A DNA stretch of 64,000 nucleotides from Entomospira culicis (GTDB lineage: Bacteria > Spirochaetota > Spirochaetia > WRBN01), in NCBI RefSeq assembly GCF_028748145.1, contig NZ_CP118181.1, positions 379,433 through 443,432 on the forward strand, read 5' to 3'. How positions within the stretch are numbered: the stretch's first letter is position 1; the number at the start of each line of letters is the position of its first letter. The translations under genes were made by a program, and so were the position numbers. Under the pieces are notes generated by a model. It was not told where the DNA came from, searched no databases, and saw only the letters and a list, made by a program, of their open reading frames with translations. Below are positions 44,761 through 52,891 of the stretch, piece after piece.

Positions 44761-46188
44761 ATGATGAATATACAGATGATTATTTGGGGAAGCCTCGCTT
44801 TTGTGGGAGTGGCTGGGTTGATTTTTGCGTTTAGAGATAAGTTGGTCTCTAAGCATAACTTATTGGACGGATCGATTAGCCGAGGGGTGATTGGCTTTAC
44901 GATTCCGCTCTTAATTAGTGGATTTTTTCAACAATTTTATACCACTGTCGATACGATCATGTTGAGTCAATTTGTGGGCGACAACGCCGTAGGCGCGGTA
45001 GGGCCAAGTGGTATGATCTTCTTTTTGGTGCTCTCGGCGATGATAGGCTTTACTGCCGGTGGTGGTGTGGTGATTGCCCACTACTTTGGCGCGAAGGATT
45101 GGACGGGCTTGAAGCGAGGCATCGAGACGTTTTATATCGCAATGCTCATTGGCTCGGTGATCATCACGATTGTGGGCTACCTGATTGCTCCCTTTGCGCT
45201 ACGTGCGGTTAATCTGCCGGATGATTTGATGGATGATGCGCAAGAGTATTTGCAAATTCTCTTTTTGAGTACAGTTTTTGTCTTTGGCTATAACGGTATT
45301 TCGAGCATTTTACGTAGCACCGGCGACTCAATTACGCCATTGCTCTTTTTAATTGTTAGTACGGCGATAAATATCATTTTAGATTATCTCTTTATTTATC
45401 TTTTTGGTTGGGGCGTGCAAGGTGCAGCGTGGGCGACGTTTATTGCGCAGGGAATGAGCTTTGTGATGGCGCTGGTCTATATGGGAAGGCATAAGTATGA
45501 GCACTTACGTTTTCACTTGCACCGTTTGACTTTTGATCGTATCATTTTCCGTAAGATGCTACGCATGGGCTTACCCGGCAGTGTGCAACAGACGGTTATC
45601 TCTTTTAGCTTAGTGATTTTAAGTACTCTAGTAAATGGGCATGGCACCGCATACACCAACGCCTATAGTGCAATTCAGCGCTTGGATAGTTTTATTATTT
45701 TACCTGGAATGAATTTTATGCTTACGATATCAACTTTTGTGGGACAGAATATTGGGGCAAAGCAGTTTGATCGTTTAAAAAAAGGTCTCATGGTTACGTT
45801 GCTGATAGGGTTGGGCTTTAGCGGATTGGTCTCGGCGATTATCGCGATAAATCCTGCATTTTATCTCAACTTTTTTGTGCAAGGCGAGCAGGCAGTTGCC
45901 ATTGGTGTAGGATATTTTCATATTACGATTTGGTTCTATCCGATTGCAACAGCGATGTTTATCTTTAGTGGAGCGATTCGTGGTAGTGGGCATGCAATGG
46001 CCTCGATGGCGATCTCTATTTTTGTCTCGCTGATTTTACGCATTCCTGTTGCGATGTTACTCAATACTTACATGGGTGTAGCGGGAGTTTGGTGGTCTTT
46101 TGTGATGACTTGGGTTGTCGGATTGACCCTTAATGGAGTATACTGGAAGAGTGGGGCTTGGCGTAAGGGACATGCGCTTGTCTCCTAG
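44761..46188 (+). CDS. MATE family efflux transporter
   Basis: The 475-residue protein has an extra N-terminal helix and then the twelve helices of a MATE antiporter, with internal duplication visible in IPLLISGFFQQFYTTVDTIM and LPGSVQQTVISFSLVILS. Members expel cationic drugs or metabolites in exchange for Na+ or H+. ATG 44761 is directly downstream of the promoter; a second ATG follows at 44764. Its last codons contain the ribosome site for the next gene, so the lipoprotein that follows is cotranscribed. Confidence 0.92.
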   Translation: MMNIQMIIWGSLAFVGVAGLIFAFRDKLVSKHNLLDGSISRGVIGFTIPLLISGFFQQFYTTVDTIMLSQFVGDNAVGAVGPSGMIFFLVLSAMIGFTAGGGVVIAHYFGAKDWTGLKRGIETFYIAMLIGSVIITIVGYLIAPFALRAVNLPDDLMDDAQEYLQILFLSTVFVFGYNGISSILRSTGDSITPLLFLIVSTAINIILDYLFIYLFGWGVQGAAWATFIAQGMSFVMALVYMGRHKYEHLRFHLHRLTFDRIIFRKMLRMGLPGSVQQTVISFSLVILSTLVNGHGTAYTNAYSAIQRLDSFIILPGMNFMLTISTFVGQNIGAKQFDRLKKGLMVTLLIGLGFSGLVSAIIAINPAFYLNFFVQGEQAVAIGVGYFHITIWFYPIATAMFIFSGAIRGSGHAMASMAISIFVSLILRIPVAMLLNTYMGVAGVWWSFVMTWVVGLTLNGVYWKSGAWRKGHALVS

Positions 46189-46198
46189 GAGGTTTTGC

Positions 46199-47164
46199 AT
46201 GCGTAAAAATAGCGGACGGATGCTGGTCTTATCGTTCTTTTTGGTGGGATTGCTGGGTTGTCCACAGGTGGCAGAAGAGAGCGTGGTAGGTGAGCCTGAT
46301 GTGGCTTATCAGCGGATTATTTCTACCTCTTTGGCCGGGGATGCTTTGGTGATCGATCTCTTAGCCGAGCACGATTTGGGGCGGATTGTGGGATTATCAA
46401 GCCGTTTCAATCGCTATGGTACTGATGGGCATAAGGAGAAGATCTTAGGAGCGTCTATCCCTAAAGACTTTAGCATGGAATTGCTTGCGCATGTGATGTT
46501 ATATCAACCAGATCTTATTTTGGCTAGCCAGTGGAGTGTGAACAACGAACATCGTGAGACGTTGCGTAGGCTTGGCGTGAGACTGTATGAATTAGAGCAA
46601 CCCATGCGTGTAGAGGATATCTATGCACATGTGCTTGAGCTTGGCACATTGCTGGGCGATAGCACGTTGCAGGACGCACGTAGTTTGGTGCATCGTCTAC
46701 GCGAGATTGAGGAGCGTATTGTGCAACGGGCACAGGCCATGCATAGCGATAAACCTCGATCTGTTACGGCGATGGATATCAACCACTTAGGGCGTGCAGC
46801 CGTAGATGGCTCGAATTTTGCTATTGTTATGGAACTTTTGGGATTTGTCAATATTGGTGCGCAACTAGAGGGGGAGGCGGTCGCAGGTTATATACCGATT
46901 AGCGATGAGCAATTAATCCAACTTAATCCTGACATCCTGATGGTTGATCCGCTTATGTACGAACGATTAACAACAGAAGAGCTCTTTGCCGACTTATCGG
47001 CAGTGCGTGGGGGAATGCTGATTCGTATCAGTGATAATCTGGAGAATATTGTGGCTGCGCCTAGTCATTATCTGCTCTTTGCTGCGCTCTACCTACAGGA
47101 GGAAATTTTGCATCGCTGGCAAGATTTTACTTTAGAGATGCAAGAAAATGTCGAAGAGCTTTAA
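46199..47164 (+). CDS. Solute-binding lipoprotein (iron-siderophore/cobalamin type)
   Basis: From ATG 46199 (TAGGAGG six bases upstream) the protein is 321 residues. The lipoprotein signal ends in LLGC (Cys about 21). The mature part resembles class III binding proteins: RIISTSLAGDALVIDLLAEHDLGRIVGLSS, YQPDLILASQWS and a long linking helix (DARSLVHRLREIEERIVQR), with a second lobe containing ELLGFVNIGAQL and LNPDILMVDP. Such proteins deliver iron chelates or vitamin B12 to an ABC importer. No permease or ATPase gene is in the window; the gene instead follows a MATE pump by ten bases. Confidence 0.82.
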   Translation: MRKNSGRMLVLSFFLVGLLGCPQVAEESVVGEPDVAYQRIISTSLAGDALVIDLLAEHDLGRIVGLSSRFNRYGTDGHKEKILGASIPKDFSMELLAHVMLYQPDLILASQWSVNNEHRETLRRLGVRLYELEQPMRVEDIYAHVLELGTLLGDSTLQDARSLVHRLREIEERIVQRAQAMHSDKPRSVTAMDINHLGRAAVDGSNFAIVMELLGFVNIGAQLEGEAVAGYIPISDEQLIQLNPDILMVDPLMYERLTTEELFADLSAVRGGMLIRISDNLENIVAAPSHYLLFAALYLQEEILHRWQDFTLEMQENVEEL

Positions 47165-47221
47165 ATATTACCGAGATACTATCCGATAATTTTATGGAAG
47201 AGATAGGGAGATGTGGGAAGA

Positions 47222-47929
47222 ATGAAGTATAAGCAACCCGTGATTGTATTAATATTTTTGCTATTTTTAGTGTCCGTATTATTAGGCGGATCGTTATTGG
47301 TACAGCGTAACTCAGACAAAGTGCCTCTCATTGCAGGTGGTGGTGGCTCTAGTCGCCCCGTGATTAGTCCAACCCCGCCGGAGGTCATCACTCCTGTTGA
47401 TCCGCCTGTAGAGGTTGAGCAACCTTCTGTTGATCCTGATGAGAATTTAAATGGATCTGGTGGAGAATTTGTCGATCCACTAGCTCCTGTGGAAGATCCT
47501 TCTGCCAAGGCGCGTGAATTGACCAATCAAAGAGAGTATAAAGTGGTCTCTGGCGATACGGTAAGCACGATTACGGTACGCGAGTGGGGCAATGTCATGC
47601 TCTGGCCCGATCTCTACGTAAACAATCAGTGGATCTATAACGACCCTGATCTTATTTTACCCGGTGAGCTGGTCATGATTTTTGATAAGCTTGGTCATGG
47701 GCGTAGCGAACTGACTGCCGAAGAGAAAGAGTATCTTTTGGATGCGTATTTGCAGGTCTATAAGCTATATCAACAGTTGGGAGAAAAGCGTAATGCCTCT
47801 AAGTGGTATACACTAGGACTAGCGCTCCGTGTAGAGCCTCGCTTTTTTGAGATTTACGCCGATCGCATCGATCCCCGTGATATCGAGATGGTGAGAACTC
47901 TCCAGAAACAATCGGGTGCGTTTCGTTAA
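47222..47929 (+). CDS. Membrane-anchored LysM protein
   Basis: From ATG 47222 the protein is 235 residues. One N-terminal anchor (residues 7-27) is followed by a Gly/Pro-rich segment with PTPPEVITPVDPPVEVEQP (about 45-70), then a LysM-like domain beginning YKVVSGDTVSTITVREWG (about 103) and continuing LWPDLYVNNQWIYNDPDLILPGE, then a helical C-terminus. It should bind peptidoglycan from the inner membrane. A GTG at 47213 is an alternative start. The region before it lacks a clear promoter. Confidence 0.78.
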   Translation: MKYKQPVIVLIFLLFLVSVLLGGSLLVQRNSDKVPLIAGGGGSSRPVISPTPPEVITPVDPPVEVEQPSVDPDENLNGSGGEFVDPLAPVEDPSAKARELTNQREYKVVSGDTVSTITVREWGNVMLWPDLYVNNQWIYNDPDLILPGELVMIFDKLGHGRSELTAEEKEYLLDAYLQVYKLYQQLGEKRNASKWYTLGLALRVEPRFFEIYADRIDPRDIEMVRTLQKQSGAFR

Positions 47930-47955
47930 TCGAGGTGATTAGATTTGGATAGAAA

Positions 47956-47984
47956 AAAAGCAGAGGGAATAATCCTCTGCTTTT
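47956..47984 (+). terminator. Bidirectional terminator between LysM gene and maf
   Basis: AAAAGCAGAGG (47956-47966) and CCTCTGCTTTT (47974-47984) form an 11-bp stem with a 7-base loop and T-rich ends on both strands. Confidence 0.8.
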
Positions 47985-48570
47985 AGTTGTTAATGGGATA
48001 GTTAAGTTGTGCAAGCATCTTGTAGAGTTTGTGCAACGGTAGACCAATCACCGTAGAGGGTACCCCCACGAGCTCCTCAATAAAGAATTGTGCCTTGCCT
48101 TGGAGTCGGTATCCACCGGCAACATCTTGCCACTCTCCGGTCTCTAAGTACCATTGCAGGTCGGTTTCGCTAAGGGTAGCAAAACGAATGGAAGCAACTT
48201 CGACGCTCTCTACTTTTTGTTTGAGGCTCTTGCTATAAAGCACCATGGCGGTGTAGACGGTGTGTTGCTTTCCTGATAATTGGCGTAAAATAGCGTCTGC
48301 CTCTTCGCGGGTTTTGGGCTTACCGATATTTTTGCCATTAAATCGCACGAGAGTGTCGGCAGCCAGCACCCAATTGCACCCTCCGCGCTGGGTATTCTCC
48401 AGAAAAAAGTCTAACTTTTTGTTGGCTAGGGTTAAGACCGCCACATGCGGTTCCATCTCTTTAGGAATACTCTCGTCGACGTTACTTGGTGCTGCGACAA
48501 AAGGAATGCCTCCAATGTTCAATAGCTCTTGCCTGCGTGGCGAAGATGATGCTAAAATTATAGTCTCCAT
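47983..48570 (-). CDS. maf: Maf family nucleoside triphosphate pyrophosphatase
   Basis: The 195-residue protein begins METIILASSSPRRQELL, the family signature with the nucleotide-binding Ser-Arg-Arg. It continues with NVDES, VLAADTLVRFNG (catalytic Asp), GKPKTREEADAILRQLSGKQHTVYT and YLETGEWQDVAGGYRLQGKAQ. Maf proteins hydrolyse modified or canonical dTTP/UTP and prevent misincorporation. ATG 48570 is chosen because the -10 box TATACT ends nine bases before it; a GTG at 48576 would be only three bases from that box. Confidence 0.93.
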   Translation of the reverse strand: METIILASSSPRRQELLNIGGIPFVAAPSNVDESIPKEMEPHVAVLTLANKKLDFFLENTQRGGCNWVLAADTLVRFNGKNIGKPKTREEADAILRQLSGKQHTVYTAMVLYSKSLKQKVESVEVASIRFATLSETDLQWYLETGEWQDVAGGYRLQGKAQFFIEELVGVPSTVIGLPLHKLYKMLAQLNYPINN

Positions 48571-48579
48571 ATGCACTTT

Positions 48580-48608
48580 AGTATACGAGAAATGAGAATA
48601 TTTAGCAA
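48580..48608 (-). promoter_or_regulatory. Promoter for maf, nearly leaderless
   Basis: On the minus strand TTGCTA (48608-48603), 17 bp and TATACT (48585-48580). The ATG at 48570 is nine bases beyond, so the leader would be zero to three nucleotides. Confidence 0.6.
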
Positions 48609-48652
48609 GAGCTATTTTTGCGCCTTTTTCGTTTCTTTTTGTAGAAACAAGG

Positions 48653-48681
48653 TTGACAGAAAATCCTCTTTGTTGTATCCT
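48653..48681 (+). promoter_or_regulatory. Promoter for the DUF2147-like gene
   Basis: TTGACA (48653-48658), 17 bp, TATCCT (48676-48681), with GGAGG and ATG 48711 downstream. Confidence 0.75.
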
Positions 48682-48710
48682 TAAATCAATACAAATTTAT
48701 GGAGGTGGTT

Positions 48711-49259
48711 ATGATTAGACGGATTTTTTCGGTATTATTTATCGGACTATTAAGTACAGCTCTCTGGGCGCAGAGTGCCAAGGACGTAACGGGACTCTGG
48801 TTTATGTACGACTTAGGCGACAAAGAGCCTAGCGGAGTGATGCAGGTCTATGAATTTCAGGGGGCTATTTATGGGCGAACACTTATCTCTTACGAAAAAG
48901 ATGGACGTGTGCGCACCTACGTAGAGACTGACCTTGATCGCGCACCGCACTTGGCAGGTAATCCTCCCATGTTGGGCTTGGATGTGATTTGGGGCGTGCG
49001 CTGGAATGAAAAACGTAACCGCTACGACGGCGGACACATCATGGATCCACGTAAAAAGAGTCCTTATAGTGTTGAACTGCATCGTCAAGGCGATATTCTC
49101 AAGATGAAGGGCAAGCTTGGGCCTTTTGGTGCCACCATCGACTGGAAAAAGGCAACCGAGGCGGATCTCCATGGCGTAAAGCCTTTCGTCAATCCGATTC
49201 CTGTGCTTTATTACGATGAAAAAGGAAAACTTTTATTATCACCTAAAACTTTAAGCTAG
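48711..49259 (+). CDS. DUF2147-like secreted protein
   Basis: From ATG 48711 (GGAGG five bases upstream; an ATG at 48699 lies before it) the protein is 182 residues. The signal peptide ends at ALWAQS (about 20). The mature part starts VTGLWFMYDLGDKEPSGVMQVYEF and has GLDVIWGVRWNEKRNRYDGGHIMDP, which fits the DUF2147 beta-barrel-like family of unknown role. It likely resides in the periplasm. Confidence 0.8.
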   Translation: MIRRIFSVLFIGLLSTALWAQSAKDVTGLWFMYDLGDKEPSGVMQVYEFQGAIYGRTLISYEKDGRVRTYVETDLDRAPHLAGNPPMLGLDVIWGVRWNEKRNRYDGGHIMDPRKKSPYSVELHRQGDILKMKGKLGPFGATIDWKKATEADLHGVKPFVNPIPVLYYDEKGKLLLSPKTLS

Positions 49260-49301
49260 AACGATCCGATACATTGATAAACTAGATCATTGAGGTGAGC
49301 C

Positions 49302-50729
49302 ATGGATTGGGCAAATATTGAGCGCAAGCGTATCCATATTGTTGGAATCAAAGGAGCTGGATGTGCGGCATTAGCAGAGATTTTGCACCACCGTGGCGCT
49401 CACCTGAGTGGCTCGGATAATCCCGAAAATTTTTATACAAGTCTCATGCTCGATGCGTTGAAGATCACAATTTATCACCAATTTGATCAAGAGCATATCA
49501 CCAAAGAGATCGATTTGGTGATTCACAGCGCAGCCTATAATCAGCGTAATGTGGAGTTGGCGCGTGCTGTTGCGCTTGGACTTTCTATCCTCTCTTATCC
49601 TGAGGCGTTGGGCAAATTGAGTCAGCAGAGTTATAGCATTGCCGTAGCAGGGGTGCATGGCAAAACCACCACGACGGCGATGCTAGGGTTAATCGCCAAA
49701 GAGCAGGGCTGGCCGGCAACGACGCTGGTTGGTTCACTGGTGGGAGGTTTTGGTAATCGCGCGACCTATTGCGCTGGGAGCGAAATCTTCATCGCCGAGA
49801 CCTGCGAGTATCGCGAGCACTTTATGCATTTTCACCCTAATGCCATCCTCTTAACGGCGATTGAGTGGGATCATCAAGACTATTACAAGAGTCCCCAGCA
49901 GTTACGTGATGCTTTTTTCCGCTTTATCCAACGCCTACCCAATGGCGGAATTTTACTTTATAACGCCGACGATCCCGAGGTGATGATGGTTGTGGCGCAG
50001 GTACAAGAAGCACGTCAAGATCTCTCTTATCGGTCATTTGGACATCTTCATTCGGTAGATTATGCGCTCTCTCACGAAGCAGTGGCAGGCGAAATGAATA
50101 CGTTTTCGCTCTCAGGCTGGGTTGATAGCGTGGCTATTCCCTTGGCGGGCAAGCATAATCGCGCCAATGCGGGCATGGCTTTGGCGATGGCGCGAGAGAT
50201 TGCGCTACAACGGGGCATCGATTTTTCAGGAGATCGTGCAAGGCAAAGCATGCGATCCTTCCATGGCTTAACCCGGAGATTGGAGCTGGTGGGCTATGAT
50301 AAGGCGAGGAATATTATCGTGCTTGATGACTATGCGCATCACCCTACTGCTATCGAGAAGACGATTCTTGGTCTGCGCGAATTCTATCCAGAGCGGCGTA
50401 TTATCTTGAGCTTCATGAGCCATACCTATAGCCGTACGCATGCGCTTTTGGCCGATTTTGCGCGTACTATCGCGCTTGCTGATGTGGTGATTTTACATAA
50501 AATTTACGCCTCGGCACGTGAGCACAAACCAGAAAATTTCTCCTCCCAAGATCTTCTCACGGCAACAGAAGCGGAAAAAGTGTCCGACCTTTACTATATA
50601 GAGGAGCCACTTGATGCGCTGGCGTTACTACGCACCTTGCTTCAACCGAATGATCTCTTCATTACCATGGGCGCGGGGGATAATTTTCACTTATCGCATC
50701 AGCTAATAAAGGAGTGGGCATCGTGGTGA
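49302..50729 (+). CDS. murC: UDP-N-acetylmuramate--L-alanine ligase
   Basis: The 475-residue Mur ligase starts IHIVGIKGAGCAALAEIL (UDP-binding), has the ATP loop VAGVHGKTTTTAM near 114-126, AIEWDHQDYY near 180 and LDDYAHHPTAIEKTI in the last domain. It adds L-alanine to UDP-MurNAc in the cytoplasm, the first peptide step of peptidoglycan synthesis. The opening and the ALTRRLEL-like segment point to MurC rather than Mpl, though Mpl is close in sequence. ATG 49302 follows GAGGTGA. It heads a unit with yicC and a kinase. Confidence 0.87.
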   Translation: MDWANIERKRIHIVGIKGAGCAALAEILHHRGAHLSGSDNPENFYTSLMLDALKITIYHQFDQEHITKEIDLVIHSAAYNQRNVELARAVALGLSILSYPEALGKLSQQSYSIAVAGVHGKTTTTAMLGLIAKEQGWPATTLVGSLVGGFGNRATYCAGSEIFIAETCEYREHFMHFHPNAILLTAIEWDHQDYYKSPQQLRDAFFRFIQRLPNGGILLYNADDPEVMMVVAQVQEARQDLSYRSFGHLHSVDYALSHEAVAGEMNTFSLSGWVDSVAIPLAGKHNRANAGMALAMAREIALQRGIDFSGDRARQSMRSFHGLTRRLELVGYDKARNIIVLDDYAHHPTAIEKTILGLREFYPERRIILSFMSHTYSRTHALLADFARTIALADVVILHKIYASAREHKPENFSSQDLLTATEAEKVSDLYYIEEPLDALALLRTLLQPNDLFITMGAGDNFHLSHQLIKEWASW

Positions 50730-50750
50730 ACAAAAATTTTTTCTATAAAG

Positions 50751-50822
50751 ATGAAACCAAGTAAGGAGATGGCACGATTGAATGTACGATATGAACAGAT
50801 AATGGATGAAAGACGATGGTAA
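50751..50822 (+). CDS. Possible 23-codon ORF overlapping the yicC start
   Basis: ATG 50751 opens 23 codons (MKPSKEMARLNVRYEQ...) ending in TAA at 50820-50822, which overlaps the yicC ATG at 50816 by seven bases. An AAGGAG lies inside it, before a TTG in the same frame. yicC has no convincing ribosome site of its own, so translation coupled to this ORF is possible. Evidence is slight. Confidence 0.3.
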   Translation: MKPSKEMARLNVRYEQIMDERRW

Positions 50823-51664
50823 GCATGACGGGGTTTGGGCGCGCGACCCATGAGGATTCTGATGTGCAACTTTGGGTGGAGGTTAAGTCTTACAATGCAA
50901 AGAATTTAGATCTCTATGTGCAGTTGCCTAACGAGTTGAGTAGTTATGAAATTGTGGCACGACAGATGCTTAGTGAGCGTTTTTCTCGTGGTAAAATAGA
51001 GCTTCGCGCTGGGGTAACCACACGGTTACAATCGCTTACGCTTCAGCCCCAAGTGGCATCAACGCTTAAGACATTGGCGAGTGAATTGGCGGGGGTGGGA
51101 GTGCATTTACAGGTGGGCTTGCGCGAGTTGCAACAGATGGGACTCTTGATGAGTGTTGATTCTGCATGTTTTGAGCAGACCTTTTTACGTAGTGTGGAAG
51201 AGGCGATCGCTGCGATGCAACGCTTTCGTCAAGAGGAGGGCAAGAAGCATCGCGAGGCACTAGCGCAAGATTGTGCAAGTATCGAAGAGGCGCTTCGTAT
51301 CTTAACCGATCGCCAAGAGTTTGCCATGCAACAGGTGCGCGATCGTTTTATGCAAGTGATGGAGCAGTATCAACTGACGGCGGTGCTTAATGAGCAACGT
51401 TTTATGGAAGAGGTTGCGTATTACTTGGTGAAAAATAGTATTAAGGAAGAGATTATTCGTTTGTCTAGCCACGTGCAAGCGTTGCGTGAGCTGTTGGATT
51501 TGGACGAACCGATTGGCCGTAGGATCGATTTTTTAGCGCAAGAGATTCAACGAGAAGCCAACACCATCGCCAGCAAGAGCGAGGAGATTGCGATTAAGCA
51601 AGCAAGTTTGACGATAAAAGAGGTGGTAGATTCTATACGTGAACAGGGGAGAAATATTGAGTAA
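50816..51664 (+). CDS. yicC: YicC family endoribonuclease
   Basis: The 282-residue protein shows the N-terminal MTGFGRA and EVKSYNAKNLDLYVQLP, SRGKIELRAGV, and the C-terminal EEIIRLSSHVQALRELLD...IGRRIDFLAQEIQREANTIASKS with the final VVDSIREQGRNIE. YicC proteins are metal-dependent RNases reported to act on small RNAs and mRNA. The upstream site is weak and a short ORF overlaps the start. The stop overlaps the next gene's TTG start, so the two are coupled. Confidence 0.9.
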   Translation: MVSMTGFGRATHEDSDVQLWVEVKSYNAKNLDLYVQLPNELSSYEIVARQMLSERFSRGKIELRAGVTTRLQSLTLQPQVASTLKTLASELAGVGVHLQVGLRELQQMGLLMSVDSACFEQTFLRSVEEAIAAMQRFRQEEGKKHREALAQDCASIEEALRILTDRQEFAMQQVRDRFMQVMEQYQLTAVLNEQRFMEEVAYYLVKNSIKEEIIRLSSHVQALRELLDLDEPIGRRIDFLAQEIQREANTIASKSEEIAIKQASLTIKEVVDSIREQGRNIE

Positions 51665-52214
51665 AGGCAGTGAATTAAAATTAATTAAACCCATTAGAAT
51701 TGCGATGTCCGGACGCAGTGGCTGTGGCAATACCACGGCGGGGCGCATTGTTGCCGAGCGATTGGGGATTGTGCATGTCAACTATACCTTTCGTAATTTG
51801 GCGAAGGATAAAGGTGTCTCTTTTAATGAGTTGCGCAATATGGCACAAGAGAATGATGAGATTGATAAAGAGTTAGATAGGCGTCAATTAGAGTTGGCAA
51901 TTGCACAGTCGTGTGTGTTGAGTAGTCGATTGGCGATTTGGATGCTTCCTGTGGCGGATTTGAAGATCTTCCTCAATATCCCCTTAGACGAACGTACGCG
52001 TCGTATTGCACAGCGTGAGGGGGGCGACTTACAAACCAAAATTGCCGAGACCCAACAGCGTGATGCCCTCGATCAACAGCGCTATTATCGTATTTACGGC
52101 ATCGATATGAATCGCTTTGATGGTGCCGATATTATCATTAATAGCGGTCGGTTGAATGCCGAACAAGTGGCAGACATCATTATTTCGGCGATTCCACGCG
52201 ACTATTTTGCCTAA
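51657..52214 (+). CDS. cmk: Cytidylate kinase-like protein with altered P-loop
   Basis: The start is TTG 51657, five bases after GGGGAG and overlapping the yicC stop by eight bases; the protein is 185 residues. The N-terminus reads IRIAMSGRSGCGNTTAGRIVAERLG. It resembles a Walker A loop GxSGxGK(S/T), but the Lys is Asn. HVNYTFRNLAKDKGVSF, a DKELDRRQLELA helix and RTRRIAQREGG (lid Arg residues) resemble short, archaeal-style CMP kinases. The usual role is CMP/dCMP phosphorylation. Whether the Asn form is a clade feature or affects catalysis is unknown. A GTG at 51639 is an alternative start. Confidence 0.8.
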   Translation: MSKGSELKLIKPIRIAMSGRSGCGNTTAGRIVAERLGIVHVNYTFRNLAKDKGVSFNELRNMAQENDEIDKELDRRQLELAIAQSCVLSSRLAIWMLPVADLKIFLNIPLDERTRRIAQREGGDLQTKIAETQQRDALDQQRYYRIYGIDMNRFDGADIIINSGRLNAEQVADIIISAIPRDYFA

Positions 52215-52240
52215 GATTAGTCATTATTATGGATTGTTTT

Positions 52241-52263
52241 AGCCCTCGATATGAGGGTTTTTT
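52241..52263 (+). terminator. Terminator of the murC-yicC-cmk unit
   Basis: CCCTC (52243-52247) and GAGGG (52253-52257) with a G-U and A-T extension, then a T-tract to 52263. The T-tract overlaps the stop codon of the convergent gene at 52262. Confidence 0.75.
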
Positions 52264-52873
52264 AACTCTTTTTGAGCTGTGCCAGCGAACTCATGGCTAG
52301 GATGCGGTGGATTTCCGGATTGTACTCTTTGAAGTAGGGGTGAAAAGGATTTTCCAAAAATTCGGGGGTGAGAAATTGCCGAGAGGTGCCCTTTTCTAGT
52401 CCGGTGTAGACCTTGGCAAATTGCTCTTTGTTTGGGTCGCTGGGTTGACTACCCGTTTGATTGTTGGTTGCGAAGTACTCAAGGTAATCAAGCGTAAGTT
52501 TATCGATCTCTTCGCGTTTATCTTCTGCTAGTTGGTGCAAAAAGAGCACGGCATAGCGCATCGCCGTGGTGCTTTTTCGTTTAGCAAGCAGGTAGCGCAC
52601 CATAAAGTAGACCCCGTCGGCTTGGTGCTTGACAGGCAGTGCGAGCGTATGGGAGGCAAGCTCTGATAGCTGTTGGATAAAGTTGGGCGACATCTGCTCT
52701 TCCTCGGTGATATAACCAGAAATAAGATGCTCGAGGTTGATTTTGATAAAGGGATAGGCAACCTCGTCGGTGTTTTGGATAAAGCGAGTAAAGGCTTCCA
52801 AAAAGATATACTCTTGCTCTTCTGCCGAAAGGGAGAGATTTTTTTTGACTTTTAGGAGAATAATATCCAACAT
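52262..52873 (-). CDS. Hypothetical helical protein
   Basis: The 203-residue protein has no signal peptide or membrane helix. It is predicted mostly helical with many Leu, Glu and Gln (EEQEYIFLEAFTRFIQNTDE, AVLFLHQLAEDKREEIDKLTLDYLEYF) and ends in a Pro/aromatic stretch (NPFHPYFKEYNPEIHRIL). It is not recognised. ATG 52873 follows AGAGG and starts 18 bp after the mutM stop on the same strand, so it is part of the activase-mutM transcript or a neighbour of it. Confidence 0.7.
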   Translation of the reverse strand: MLDIILLKVKKNLSLSAEEQEYIFLEAFTRFIQNTDEVAYPFIKINLEHLISGYITEEEQMSPNFIQQLSELASHTLALPVKHQADGVYFMVRYLLAKRKSTTAMRYAVLFLHQLAEDKREEIDKLTLDYLEYFATNNQTGSQPSDPNKEQFAKVYTGLEKGTSRQFLTPEFLENPFHPYFKEYNPEIHRILAMSSLAQLKKS

Positions 52874-52891
52874 GATTGCCTCTTTGGTGGG

